Shown here: piece after piece, positions 35,788 to 44,619 of the stretch
Layout: every line of letters begins with the position of its first letter
Numbering within the stretch: position 1 is the first letter of the stretch
Origin: Haloglomus irregulare
Lineage (GTDB): Archaea > Halobacteriota > Halobacteria > Halobacteriales > Haloarculaceae
Direction: 5' to 3'
Assembly: GCF_007421925.1 (NCBI RefSeq)
Contig: NZ_QMDX01000003.1
Location: 200,073 to 264,072, forward strand
DNA: 64,000 nt
Position numbers and translations under genes: made by a program
The notes under the pieces: model-generated
The model's input: only the letters and a program-made list of their open reading frames with translations
Databases searched by the model: none
Told to the model about the DNA's origin: nothing

Positions 35788-36936
35788 ATGAGTGTCACAG
35801 ACAAACGTGACGAGATGCGTACAGCTCGCGAGGAATTCGCGGAGGCACAGTCCGAATTAGAATCATACGCTGACGAGTTTGCAGCTGATGTCGCGGCACA
35901 ACAACACGAGGTAGATAACTTCGTTGATGTGATTGGCGACTTCCAGGCGGAGATGACCAGCACAACAGATGCGTTTCACACCTATAATGACGAGTTTGCC
36001 ACTGAGGTTGACCGGCTCCGTACCGATATTGACGCCCAGCGGGACGTAATCCGTGAATTGCAGGACGCATTCAGGGCGTATGCTGACACCTTCGCTACAG
36101 ATGTCACAAATAAACAAGATATCGACGATCTCCTAGTTGCGGTTGAGTCGCTTCGAACGGAGATGGACACAACCCAGGAGACGTTTGGCGCATACGCAGA
36201 CGATTTCGCAGCCGATGTCACTGCGCTCCGTGATATATCTGATTTGATTGCAGCAATCGACGACCTGCGAGAGGAATTCATCGCCGTGTACGACGCGTTT
36301 GACGACTACGCTGCTGACTTCGATGCGGAAATCAACCAGTTCCATACCACCATCGCAGACCAACGCGACAGCTTTGACGCGACCACCGACGCCTTCGTAG
36401 AGTATCGAGAGGAGTTCTATGGTGAGGAGGTAGGATCGCTAGTTAAGGCGATTGATGACTTCCAGCAGGAAATCAGTGATTTCCGAGCGGAGTTTGAAAC
36501 GACTGAGGACGCCTTCGCAACCTTCGCCCGTGACTTCTACGGCCACGGGGTCACGGCCGAGGCAGTCGCCGCCGAAGCGGAAGCCGAGTCCCTGTCGGGT
36601 GAAACGGACGTAGACGCGGAAGCAGAGGGTCCTCCAGACGAAGCTGGCGGAGAATCCGCCGATACCGAGGGCGAAGTGTCAGCGTCGGTCGAAGTAGAAA
36701 CGGCGGCTCCGGACGCAGACAGCAATCCTGTAGACGCGACAGACGAAGCTGAAGAAAAAAATGGAGAGGAGGAGACAAAGGAAGAAACGTCGGAAGACAT
36801 GATTGAATGCCGAGTCTGTGGCGAATATTATCAGGCGATTACGGAGCCCCATCTTCAGACGCACGATATGACGATTCAGGCGTACCGCGACGAATTCGGT
36901 GAAGATGTCCCGCTTCGCCCGGGTGACCAGGCATGA
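35788..36936 (+). CDS. gvpC: Gas vesicle outer protein GvpC
   Basis: A 382-residue GvpC that coats and stiffens the vesicle surface. I count seven imperfect repeats ending in YADEFAADV-like text (YADEFAADV, YNDEFATEV, YADTFATDV, YADDFAADV, YAADFDAEI, YREEFYGEE, FARDFYGHG). An acidic low-complexity region of about 100 residues and a C-terminal zinc-finger-like CRVCGEYY...HLQTHDM with AYRDEFG follow. Start MSVTDKRDEM (35788) is preferred to the ATG at 35770. It overlaps gvpN by 4 nt. Confidence 0.95.
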   Translation: MSVTDKRDEMRTAREEFAEAQSELESYADEFAADVAAQQHEVDNFVDVIGDFQAEMTSTTDAFHTYNDEFATEVDRLRTDIDAQRDVIRELQDAFRAYADTFATDVTNKQDIDDLLVAVESLRTEMDTTQETFGAYADDFAADVTALRDISDLIAAIDDLREEFIAVYDAFDDYAADFDAEINQFHTTIADQRDSFDATTDAFVEYREEFYGEEVGSLVKAIDDFQQEISDFRAEFETTEDAFATFARDFYGHGVTAEAVAAEAEAESLSGETDVDAEAEGPPDEAGGESADTEGEVSASVEVETAAPDADSNPVDATDEAEEKNGEEETKEETSEDMIECRVCGEYYQAITEPHLQTHDMTIQAYRDEFGEDVPLRPGDQA

Positions 36937-37976
36937 CAGATGGGTCCCGGAAACGCAAAGTACGCGGTTCCCAGATTCGCTCCTCACACGAGGAGAAGCA
37001 ACGGCAGCGAACGCAGCACCGGGAGGACAAGAAACTTGAGCGACTCAACAAGCAACATGGCGGCCGTCGTCAGGAGCCACCGACTGACCGTGATGTGAAT
37101 TTCACCCCTGAGGAACAGTTGTTCATCAAGACGGATGCAATCAAGCAAGTCCAAACGCGGATGGAACGGTGGCTTGATGTTGGGCGTCCTGTCCATGTGA
37201 TTGGCCCCACCGGCTCTGGAAAGACCTCGCTGGCGATGCATGTCGCACGGGAGCGTGACTGTCCTGTGGTCTGGATCAATGGGGACGCCGAACTCACGAC
37301 GAGCGACCTCGTCGGCGAATATGCTGAAAAGGAGCGGATCTCGGAACGGGATAAGTTCATACACAACGTCGTCAAAAGCAAAGATATCATCCGAGATCGG
37401 TGGGTGGACAATCCGCTGACGCTCGCCGTACAAGAAGGCGCAACGCTCGTTTACAACGAGTTCTCCCGCACCAAGCCGGTAGCGAACAACGTGCTATTGT
37501 CGGTCTTCGAGGAAGGTGTGCTTGAGTTGCCGGGAAAACGCGGTGAGTCGCGGTACGTCGATGTCCATCCCGAGTTTCGAGCAATCTTGACATCGAACTC
37601 TGTCGAGTATGCTGGTGTCCACGAACCGCAGGACGCGCTGCTTGACCGCCTAATCGGCATCTACATGGATTTCTACGACCTCGAGACAGAAATCGAGATT
37701 GTTCAAGCACATGTGGAAGAACCTGGCAGTGCGGAAATCGAACAAATCGTGCGAGTGATGCGCGAACTGCGTGAGGGTCTTGATATCACTGTCGGCACGC
37801 GGGCCGCAATCATGGCCGCTGAAGGAGCGACTACCGTTGACACGCTTGACCAGGCGATCTTAGCCGACATCTGCACGGACGTGCTGGCCTCAAAAGTCGC
37901 CCAACGGAGTGATGTCCACGACTTACGAAATGATATCGAGACTATATTTGACGAGATGGGAGCCAGCCATTCCTAA
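36933..37976 (+). CDS. gvpN: Gas vesicle AAA+ ATPase GvpN
   Basis: A 347-residue MoxR-type AAA+ protein with Walker [10 protein letters not shown] at 91-99, Walker [16 protein letters not shown] and sensor [13 protein letters not shown]. The N-terminal 45 residues are very basic ([20 protein letters not shown]). GvpN supports full vesicle growth in known systems. It is translationally coupled to gvpC and 23 nt ahead of gvpO. Confidence 0.97.
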   Translation: MTDGSRKRKVRGSQIRSSHEEKQRQRTQHREDKKLERLNKQHGGRRQEPPTDRDVNFTPEEQLFIKTDAIKQVQTRMERWLDVGRPVHVIGPTGSGKTSLAMHVARERDCPVVWINGDAELTTSDLVGEYAEKERISERDKFIHNVVKSKDIIRDRWVDNPLTLAVQEGATLVYNEFSRTKPVANNVLLSVFEEGVLELPGKRGESRYVDVHPEFRAILTSNSVEYAGVHEPQDALLDRLIGIYMDFYDLETEIEIVQAHVEEPGSAEIEQIVRVMRELREGLDITVGTRAAIMAAEGATTVDTLDQAILADICTDVLASKVAQRSDVHDLRNDIETIFDEMGASHS

Positions 37977-37999
37977 GACTTGCTCCATCAGATAGAAGC

Positions 38000-38431
38000 A
38001 TGCCAGATCCAGCAAACGACCAATCAGGTCACGACAACGAGAGTGAAAGCACCGAACCACCGTCCTCCTCCGACGGAGAGGAAGCATCAACACCAGTAGA
38101 CGCCAACGACGGCGGCACCGATCAAGATACGCCGGGCGACGAAGATGTCTCATCACCGTCGAATGAGACACTCACTCTCGTTGCCGCTCAACAACAAGCG
38201 GAGCAGGCAGCGGAAGAACTGCTAGACCACCAATTTGAAGGGATTATCAAAGCGGAGACATCGGATAGCGGCGGCTGGCGGACGGTCGTTGAAGTCATTG
38301 AACGGAGTGCTATCCCTGATACGCAAGATATCATTGGTCGATACGAGATTATACTTGATGCGGCCGGGAAGGTAACCGGCTATGAACTTCTTGAACGATA
38401 CCGCCGTAACGAAATGAAAAAAGAGCTGTAG
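38000..38431 (+). CDS. gvpO: Gas vesicle protein GvpO
   Basis: A 143-residue GvpO. An acidic disordered N-terminus leads to the family domain [20 protein letters not shown], then [20 protein letters not shown] and RYRRNEM. GvpO is needed for vesicle formation in Halobacterium and its domain resembles a general gas-vesicle/GvpO fold. It is the last gene of the gvpACNO unit. Confidence 0.95.
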   Translation: MPDPANDQSGHDNESESTEPPSSSDGEEASTPVDANDGGTDQDTPGDEDVSSPSNETLTLVAAQQQAEQAAEELLDHQFEGIIKAETSDSGGWRTVVEVIERSAIPDTQDIIGRYEIILDAAGKVTGYELLERYRRNEMKKEL

Positions 38432-39679
38432 CGGGACAGAGAACACAACAAATATAATTCATCAGCTGACCGTGACAAACCAACAAAAACGATGTTAGAA
38501 GACGATGACCGTATTTGATGTTGCTGGAACGCTCATCTACCGCGGCCATGAATTTTATTTATCGATTTTATATAGATAAATAAAATATTGTATTTTGTCT
38601 AATATGAATTCGGCCAGCGACCAACCATTCCTCGCAACTCTGAAGAATAAAAGATTGATATGGCAGCACGCTTATATAACAACTTGCTGTTCTCACTGCT
38701 CAAGCTGATGTGTTTAAATACTGAGTTCGAACTGCAAACGGTGACGTGCGGATACGAACGGTTATGAATACTTTTAATTGAGCTGGACGTCATATACCCA
38801 TATATAATCATTAGTGTGCCCCGATCGCGGAAATCGGTTATAAATGGTGCACTCCTCGCCTGCCGAGATGTCCTTGTAATAAATCAAAAAGGCGTCCTAA
38901 CATACGTCAGATATCCTGTCTGAGCATACTATATACTGGAAGACGGATACGACGATGACATTGATACCGCTAGGTTTGTCACTAATAGAATCAAGGTAAA
39001 TGCCAAACCCGACCGAATGTAATAATGGCCTGAGAATGGTAATAAGTAATGCTTAATCTGGAAGGTTCGGAATCGAATTGCGCTCAAGCGGGCGTGTGCA
39101 AATGGAATATTGGGCTTCGCTCATTCAGAAATGACGGATACAGAGGAACAATTCCCCGCTATTGTTGCTCATCTCGAACAAGAGGGAGATAGTGGTTGGA
39201 ACTCCCACAGAGATAATTAGCATCCTTACAATCTTGGCGGATATAAGATTCGTTACGCCTGTGAACGTGCAGTACCAAAACATGGCGACTTCTGGGTCGT
39301 TTTCGCGATATCGTAAAAAGGCGATTTATATTGCTATATGATGGATAGAAAGCTACCTGTTGCCGCTCAATTATATACCGTATTCCGATTTCATGTCAAT
39401 TCCACCTCGGAGATTCATCACCTCCGAATAATTCTCAATCGTATACTTGTTTTGATAAGGTTGGGCGAACGTAGCTAAAAGAGAAGATTTCGCTCATCCC
39501 CCGAATCATCATAGATTTGGTGGTTCGGGGCGATTCGGCTGCGAACACTACATCCGTCAGTATGAGGGGGTGTAATGGAAAGTTAGTTAATAACGTTATA
39601 AAACAATGACTTCCTCGCCTGTAGTTGGTGATTGTAAAGACGAGCCGGAACACAGCACAGGGAACACCTCCGCTCATGC
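38432..39679. other. A+T-rich, almost gene-less right part of the island
   Basis: About 1.25 kb with many A/T runs and no supported intact gene. The stretch after gvpO (around 38550-38590, TTTTATTTATCGATTTTATATAGATAAATAAAAT) is suited to termination. A broken small ORF lies at 39131. Minus-strand frames at 38599-38811 and 39435-39677 are open, but I see no family features. Confidence 0.5.
39131..39316 (+). pseudogene. Small ORF interrupted by an in-frame TAG
   Basis: ATG at 39131 gives MTDTEEQFPAIVAHLEQEGD and SGWNSHRDN, then TAG (39218-39220). The same frame continues HPYNLGGYKIRYACERAVPK and HGDFWVVFAIS before TAA. Both halves look protein-like (ordered Gly/Tyr/Trp pattern), so this is likely a 60-codon gene with one nonsense change. 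The family is unknown. Readthrough is an alternative but has no supporting signal. Confidence 0.4.
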
Positions 39680-40057
39680 GTGGAAGCAGTCTTGGGCAGA
39701 AATATGCCTGAGACCGCAGTAATCAATCGTGTCGCTGGTTCGTTCGACACCCGTTCAGTTACTGTATGTTTGGATGTTCTTTCATTAGCTCATGATTTAT
39801 TTGACCGCGTACGTCCCACCGCAGACAGGGCCGTCGCCGGTGGGTTCGCCCGCGGGGTGTTCGTCTGTCTCGCGACGGTCATCTGGGCGATCGGCGTGGC
39901 CCTCTGGGTCGTCGTTCACCGTCAGGCTCCGCCGACTCGGCGGCTCTCCCTCCATCAGGGTCGACCCGGGAGCGGCGCCGGCGACACGGCGGCCGCGACC
40001 GATACCAGTTCGGACGACCCGGACGCCGTCGCCGCGGACGGCGGGCGGGACCGATAG
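39680..40057 (+). CDS. Small single-helix membrane protein at the island's right edge (start uncertain)
   Basis: The open frame gives up to 125 residues. From about residue 42 the text is haloarchaeal in style: DRVRPTADRAVAGGFARG, a membrane helix VFVCLATVIWAIGVALWVVV and an acidic Asp/Ala-rich tail. Upstream of it codons are A+T-rich and unlike the rest. The real gene probably began near the present junction and had its 5' end replaced by island DNA; the ATG at 39680 may be fortuitous. Function is unknown. Confidence 0.4.
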   Translation: MEAVLGRNMPETAVINRVAGSFDTRSVTVCLDVLSLAHDLFDRVRPTADRAVAGGFARGVFVCLATVIWAIGVALWVVVHRQAPPTRRLSLHQGRPGSGAGDTAAATDTSSDDPDAVAADGGRDR

Positions 40058-40352
40058 CGACCGCCCTCCGTCCGGCTTCGGCCGCGCGGTCCGACCGCGG
40101 TCGGACTCCTCCCCGTCCGGTGGCTCGGCGGCCACCCCGGGGCCCACCGGTCGACACCCGACCGTCGGGGATGCCGATCGACACGGGCCGCCCGCCGCGG
40201 TGGGCGCGACGGCCGTCGTAACCACCCCAAGACCCATACCGTCCGATACGGGAACGTCCCGCCGTGGCTGCCCGCATCGCCCTCCGCTCGGCCGGCGTCG
40301 GTCCGGCCGCCGCACGGCCGTCGAGAACAGCCTCCCGCCACGAGCACGGGTG

Positions 40353-40856
40353 ATGAGACGACGCGACCTGCTCGCCGGTCTCGGGGCTGCCGGGGTGGCG
40401 GGCCTCGCCGGTTGCCTCGACGCGGTGCCGACCGTCGGCGAGACCACGCTCGGCTGGTTCGCCATCTACAACTACTACGAGGCGCGCAGCTATCGGTTCG
40501 AGGCCCGCGTCGAGCGCGACGGGGACGTCGTCCACGAGTCCACCCACGAGGTCGCGGCACACGACCCGGAGTCGGAGTCGAACTCACCCCCGAACGCCGT
40601 CCTCCCCTGCACCTGGGCGCACGTCCCCGGCGACTACGTCGTCTCCGTCCGCCGCGCCGGCGGGGCGTGGAACCGGTTCGACCTCGTCGCCGGCGCGCTC
40701 CGCCCACCCGACTGCGTCGTCGCGTTCGTCAGACACGGGGACGACTTCGGCCCCAGTGACGACCCGCCGGCGTTCGAGTTCGTCCTCGACGAGACCGACT
40801 GTGCGGAGGTGGCCCCGGCGCCCGGCGGCTGCGAGGCCGCCGCGGACCCGTCGTGA
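40353..40856 (+). CDS. Tat-exported lipoprotein of unknown function
   Basis: A 167-residue protein beginning MRRRDLLAGLGAAGVAGLAG then Cys: a twin-arginine signal with a lipobox, typical of haloarchaeal lipoproteins. The mature part is a single beta-rich domain (FAIYNYYEARSYRFEARVER, then LPCTWAHVPGDYVVSVRRAG). The start ATG 40353 is set by the signal peptide, although the frame is open further upstream. The 295 nt before it contain no supported gene. Confidence 0.75.
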   Translation: MRRRDLLAGLGAAGVAGLAGCLDAVPTVGETTLGWFAIYNYYEARSYRFEARVERDGDVVHESTHEVAAHDPESESNSPPNAVLPCTWAHVPGDYVVSVRRAGGAWNRFDLVAGALRPPDCVVAFVRHGDDFGPSDDPPAFEFVLDETDCAEVAPAPGGCEAAADPS

Positions 40857-40882
40857 CGCTCCTCGCGTACGGGTCCCCGGGT

Positions 40883-41920
40883 TCATCGCGAGCGGGGAAG
40901 CCGTATCGCGACGCAACTCCCCGGTGCGTCCTCGTCGATGCGAAAGGTCCCGCCGTACGCGTCGACGATCCACTGTGCGACCCACAGGTCGATGTCGCGC
41001 GAGTGGTTGAGCTGGGTGATCTCCGTGCCCCCTTCGAGCAGTTCGCGCTCGGTATCGGTGATGTGACCGTCCGGGCTCGCGACGCGTATCTCGATCCCAT
41101 CGGCGACTGCCTCGGCGGTCAGTGTCACCTCCTGGTCCGCGGTGTCGTCGACGAGGGCGTCGCTCACCAGATAGCCGATCGCCCGTTCCAGCCGCTCCCC
41201 GGCCGACACCGACGCGTCCGACGGACACGAGCAGTCGACCGTCACGCTCGCCCGGGTACGGTACTCGTTCGCCACCGACTCGAGGGTCGGCGCGACCGGC
41301 GTGGGGGCCGTATCGTCCGCGTCGAACTCCATCGCCCAGTACACCTCGCCGACCTTCTCGTTGAGCGCGGCCAGTGACTCGGCGCGCTGTTCGACCCGCT
41401 TCCCACTGGCGGCAGCCGCGTCCAGCGTCCCGCTGCGCTGGATGCCGTCGGCGTGGCTGAGAAGCACCTGCGCTTCGGTGCGGAGGTTGTGCCTGAGGAC
41501 CTGACTCAACACGTCGAGACGCCGGTTCCGGTCGGCCAACTCGTCGGCCCGGATCTGCCGAACGTCGTTGTAGCCGATGAGGAGGTGCGCGAACGCGCTG
41601 ACCAGCACGATGTCCGCCGCGGCGAACGCCGGGAGTGCACCGGGGACGTACAGTTCGACCAGCCCGAGTATCAGCCCGAGCACCGCGATACCGAGGAAGT
41701 GCCAGCCCCCGATACGGAGCACGCCCCGGGTGGCGATATCACTCCGGTAGAGGAGCACGCTCGCCGCGACGAGTACGGCCCCGAGCACCACCCCGAGCAG
41801 TGCGAGTGCGATACCGAAGACCGATCCGCCGCCCGCGAGGAGGAAGCCGAGCGGGAGCCAGCTCCCGGCCACCCCGGCGAGCCCGATAGACCCAGCCGCG
41901 AGGCCCCGTGTCGCATCCAT
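40883..41920 (-). CDS. Membrane histidine kinase with degenerate ATPase domain
   Basis: A 345-residue protein: three or four N-terminal membrane helices (to about residue 115), a coiled coil, an H-box VLRHNLRTEAQVLLSHADGI with the phospho-accepting His, and a C-terminal HATPase-like domain ending DIDLWVAQWIVDAYGGTFRI. The N-box, normally with the helix holding Asn-Ala, reads YLVSDALVDDTADQ, and the G1 box is altered (ASPDGHITDTE). So ATP binding is doubtful although the H-box is standard. No response regulator is adjacent. Confidence 0.8.
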   Translation of the reverse strand: MDATRGLAAGSIGLAGVAGSWLPLGFLLAGGGSVFGIALALLGVVLGAVLVAASVLLYRSDIATRGVLRIGGWHFLGIAVLGLILGLVELYVPGALPAFAAADIVLVSAFAHLLIGYNDVRQIRADELADRNRRLDVLSQVLRHNLRTEAQVLLSHADGIQRSGTLDAAAASGKRVEQRAESLAALNEKVGEVYWAMEFDADDTAPTPVAPTLESVANEYRTRASVTVDCSCPSDASVSAGERLERAIGYLVSDALVDDTADQEVTLTAEAVADGIEIRVASPDGHITDTERELLEGGTEITQLNHSRDIDLWVAQWIVDAYGGTFRIDEDAPGSCVAIRLPRSR

Positions 41921-42083
41921 GTCCCGAACTCCGACGTCCCCGATGAAAACTCCTCCTACTGGATGCCGACCAGCCGTGACGAGCCGCTCTTGCCCGGGTC
42001 ATGATACTGGCGGAGCCGGGCGAGACCCCTGCATTCCGAGCCGCGACAGGCGCCGCGCCCGAGCGCCGTCGCGGGAGCGCCCG

Positions 42084-44522
42084 TCAGTCTGCCTCGCCGG
42101 GCTGCTCGGCGGCGCCGGCCTCGGCGGGGTGCGGGTCGACGAGCGGCCCGAGGTCGATGGTGGTGTCGCCCTCGACGACCTCGGCGGTCTCGCGGCCGAA
42201 CGAGCCGGCGAGCGTGAGCGTCGCGAGCCCGTCGCTCCGGACGATGAGCCGGAGATCCTCGTCCGGTTCGAGCTCGGCCTCCTCGGTCCACAGGGTGACG
42301 CCGTCGACGTTCTCCAGCTTGACGTGGAGCTCGTTGGCCGGATCGTGGACGTGCTCGAAGTCGACCCACTTGGTGCCCGTCGTCAGCCGCTGTTGTGGGT
42401 CCGAGCCCGTCTCGCTGAAGCTCTCGGGGACCGCCTTGTCGTACCCCTCGGCGAGCGAGTGCGCGTCGACCAGCCCGCCCTCGGAGTCGTCCCGGACGGT
42501 GATGTCGCTCACCCAGTAGGCCTTGTCGTGGGCCAGGCCGAGCGCGGGCTCGTCGAACTCGGGGTCCCGGCGGTAGGTCACCCGCGTCGGGTTGCGCTTG
42601 ACCTCCCCCCGGCCCAGGAACCCGGGGGCGCGGTCCCACTCGTCCCGGACCGCGAGCAGCAGGTGGCCGGCCGCGGGGAACACGTCGAGCTGGTGGCGGT
42701 AGCCCTGGCGCTTCAGCTCGCGGGAGTAGTTGACCGGCCCCAGTACCGGCACCAGCCCGTCGACGCCGCCGTTCCACAGCAGCATCGGGATATGCCGGAC
42801 GTTGTCGCTCAGGTCCATCGCGTTCTCCTGCTGGCTGGTGAACAGGGTGAGGAACTCCCCGCCGCCCCGACCGCCGAGCAGACCCTGCGTCAGCAGCGGC
42901 GGCGACCGGAGCAGCCCGTCCGTCGGCCCCTCGACGGGGTCCTCCGAGGGCGGCGCCACCACCGAGAACCCCCGCGCGAACAGGTCGGGGTACTTCGCGC
43001 TGAGGATCTGCGTCCCGAACCCGCCCATCGAGTAGCCCGCCACCGTCACGCGGTCGCGGTCGATCTCGTAGCGGGTCTCCAGGTCCCGCCAGGCCTCGAA
43101 CACGTCCACCTCCCCCTCCTTCCGGTACCAGCGCCCCGGGCCGCGGGCCTGGGGCATCAGCACGATGCCGTCCTGCTCCTCGCCGATGCTCTCGACGAGC
43201 CCGGGCATGAAGACGCCGTACTCGTTGTAGTTGCAGCCCAGCGAGTGGAGCAGCAGCGTCATCGGCGCGGGCTCGTCGGGGTCGTGCTCCGGCGGGACGT
43301 AGGCGGCGTACGGCTGGATGCGGCCCCAGAACACGTCGTTGTACGGGTCGGTCCCCTGGCGGCCGTAGTCGTAGCGCGAGGGACACAGCATCGTCAGGTG
43401 GCCCGTCGTGGGGACGCGACTGTCGTCCAGCCCGGACCGCAGCTTCGCGAAGTCCAGGTCCGTGTGGAACCGGGAGATGTCCCGCTCGGCCAGCGCCCGG
43501 GCCTGGCCGTACTCGCGCCAGTTCCCCCGGCCGATGGTGCGGGGGAGCTCCCCGTCCAGCGCGGCCGCCACCTCGTCGACCAGCGAGTCGACGCCGGGAA
43601 CGGGTGTCAGCCGGCTCAGCGTCCCCGTGAGGAGTCGCGGCAGCCCGCCCGCCAGCACGTTCCGGAGCGCCTGACTCAGCCCCAGCAGGTTGAGCTCCTC
43701 CTCCCGGAGCGGCTCCTCGAACCGGAAGCCGACGTTGAACACCGGCGGCGGATGCGAGGAGGGCCGGGCCCCGCCGGGCAGGTCGTCGGTCGGGCTCTCA
43801 CGGGGCTGTTTGAACCGGTCGGCCTCGGGGTCCCACAGCCCGGTGACGCAGTAGTGGCGCCAGGTGTCGACGCCGGGGTCCAGCGGGACCCGGACCTCGA
43901 TCTGGTTGCGCTCGACGTCGACGCTGACGCGGTCGTCGGCGAGCCGCTCGCCGTCCAGTTCCGCGCCCGTGCCCCAGGTGACGAGGACGTGGTCGCAGGG
44001 GGCGCCGAGGTCGCCCAGCCCGTAGCCCCAGTCGCTCGCCCCGTCGACCGGGCCGCCCGAGGCGGTCGTGTCGATGCCGACCGCGATACCGGTCAGGTCC
44101 GGCTCGGCCATGGCGTTGAGCGTGAACCGGTAGACGATCTCGTCGCCCTCGTCGGGGTCCGCGTCGACCCGGGCCCGGAACTCCAGCAGGTCGGCGCAGT
44201 TGAACGCGTAGCGGTCGTGGTCGTTGGGGTAGAACAGGTCGCCGGTGGCCGGGGAGAAGCTCCCGTACGCGCTGTTGGTGTTCGAGGGAGCGGCCGACAG
44301 CACGGACCGCTGGTCGGCGCCGTGGTCGTCGAAGACGTAGTCCTGGTAGCAGTACTCCCCGTCGTCGTAGGCGGCCGTCCCGCAGACCAGCAGCGGGTCG
44401 GCCTCCCACCCGGGCCCGTTCTCCAGCGGCGGCGGGGTCGGGTTCGACCCGTACAGTGCGTCCGGCCCCGGCCGCGGAGACGTGGTCGGCAACTCGCCCG
44501 GGTTGCCGTGGTCCTCAGACAT
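42084..44522 (-). CDS. Large alpha/beta-hydrolase (esterase-like), paralogue 1
   Basis: An 812-residue protein. The N-terminal 260 residues are beta-rich ([39 protein letters not shown]) and may be a substrate-binding sandwich. The second part is an alpha/beta-hydrolase with oxyanion region [14 protein letters not shown], nucleophile elbow VTVAGYSMGGFG (Ser498) and a likely catalytic His in FPAAGHLLL. This layout recalls polyhydroxybutyrate-depolymerase/feruloyl-type esterases. No signal peptide is seen, so it should be cytoplasmic or use another route. Start MSEDHG (44522) is chosen on similarity to its neighbour. It is the downstream copy of a tandem pair. Confidence 0.8.
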   Translation of the reverse strand: MSEDHGNPGELPTTSPRPGPDALYGSNPTPPPLENGPGWEADPLLVCGTAAYDDGEYCYQDYVFDDHGADQRSVLSAAPSNTNSAYGSFSPATGDLFYPNDHDRYAFNCADLLEFRARVDADPDEGDEIVYRFTLNAMAEPDLTGIAVGIDTTASGGPVDGASDWGYGLGDLGAPCDHVLVTWGTGAELDGERLADDRVSVDVERNQIEVRVPLDPGVDTWRHYCVTGLWDPEADRFKQPRESPTDDLPGGARPSSHPPPVFNVGFRFEEPLREEELNLLGLSQALRNVLAGGLPRLLTGTLSRLTPVPGVDSLVDEVAAALDGELPRTIGRGNWREYGQARALAERDISRFHTDLDFAKLRSGLDDSRVPTTGHLTMLCPSRYDYGRQGTDPYNDVFWGRIQPYAAYVPPEHDPDEPAPMTLLLHSLGCNYNEYGVFMPGLVESIGEEQDGIVLMPQARGPGRWYRKEGEVDVFEAWRDLETRYEIDRDRVTVAGYSMGGFGTQILSAKYPDLFARGFSVVAPPSEDPVEGPTDGLLRSPPLLTQGLLGGRGGGEFLTLFTSQQENAMDLSDNVRHIPMLLWNGGVDGLVPVLGPVNYSRELKRQGYRHQLDVFPAAGHLLLAVRDEWDRAPGFLGRGEVKRNPTRVTYRRDPEFDEPALGLAHDKAYWVSDITVRDDSEGGLVDAHSLAEGYDKAVPESFSETGSDPQQRLTTGTKWVDFEHVHDPANELHVKLENVDGVTLWTEEAELEPDEDLRLIVRSDGLATLTLAGSFGRETAEVVEGDTTIDLGPLVDPHPAEAGAAEQPGEAD

Positions 44523-44619
44523 ACGTCCCGTTGAACGTCCAACAGTAAATCCGTTTAGCCGGAAACCCACCGGCCATTCATACGGAGTCGGCGGTCGGTG
44601 ACGGGGTCCGGCGGCCGGC

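Noticed and set aside
36933-37976. Treating GvpN as a second MoxR/DUF58-type system
   Set aside because: Although GvpN is MoxR-like, its position between gvpC and gvpO and its basic N-terminus identify it as the gas vesicle ATPase.
38599-38811. Minus-strand ORF in the A+T-rich region after gvpO
   Set aside because: Composition (Ser/Ile/Tyr/Lys-rich) is unlike haloarchaeal proteins and no motif is present.
39435-39677. Minus-strand ORF possibly related to a transposase
   Set aside because: I could not identify any catalytic motif or terminal inverted repeats, so an insertion sequence is not supported.
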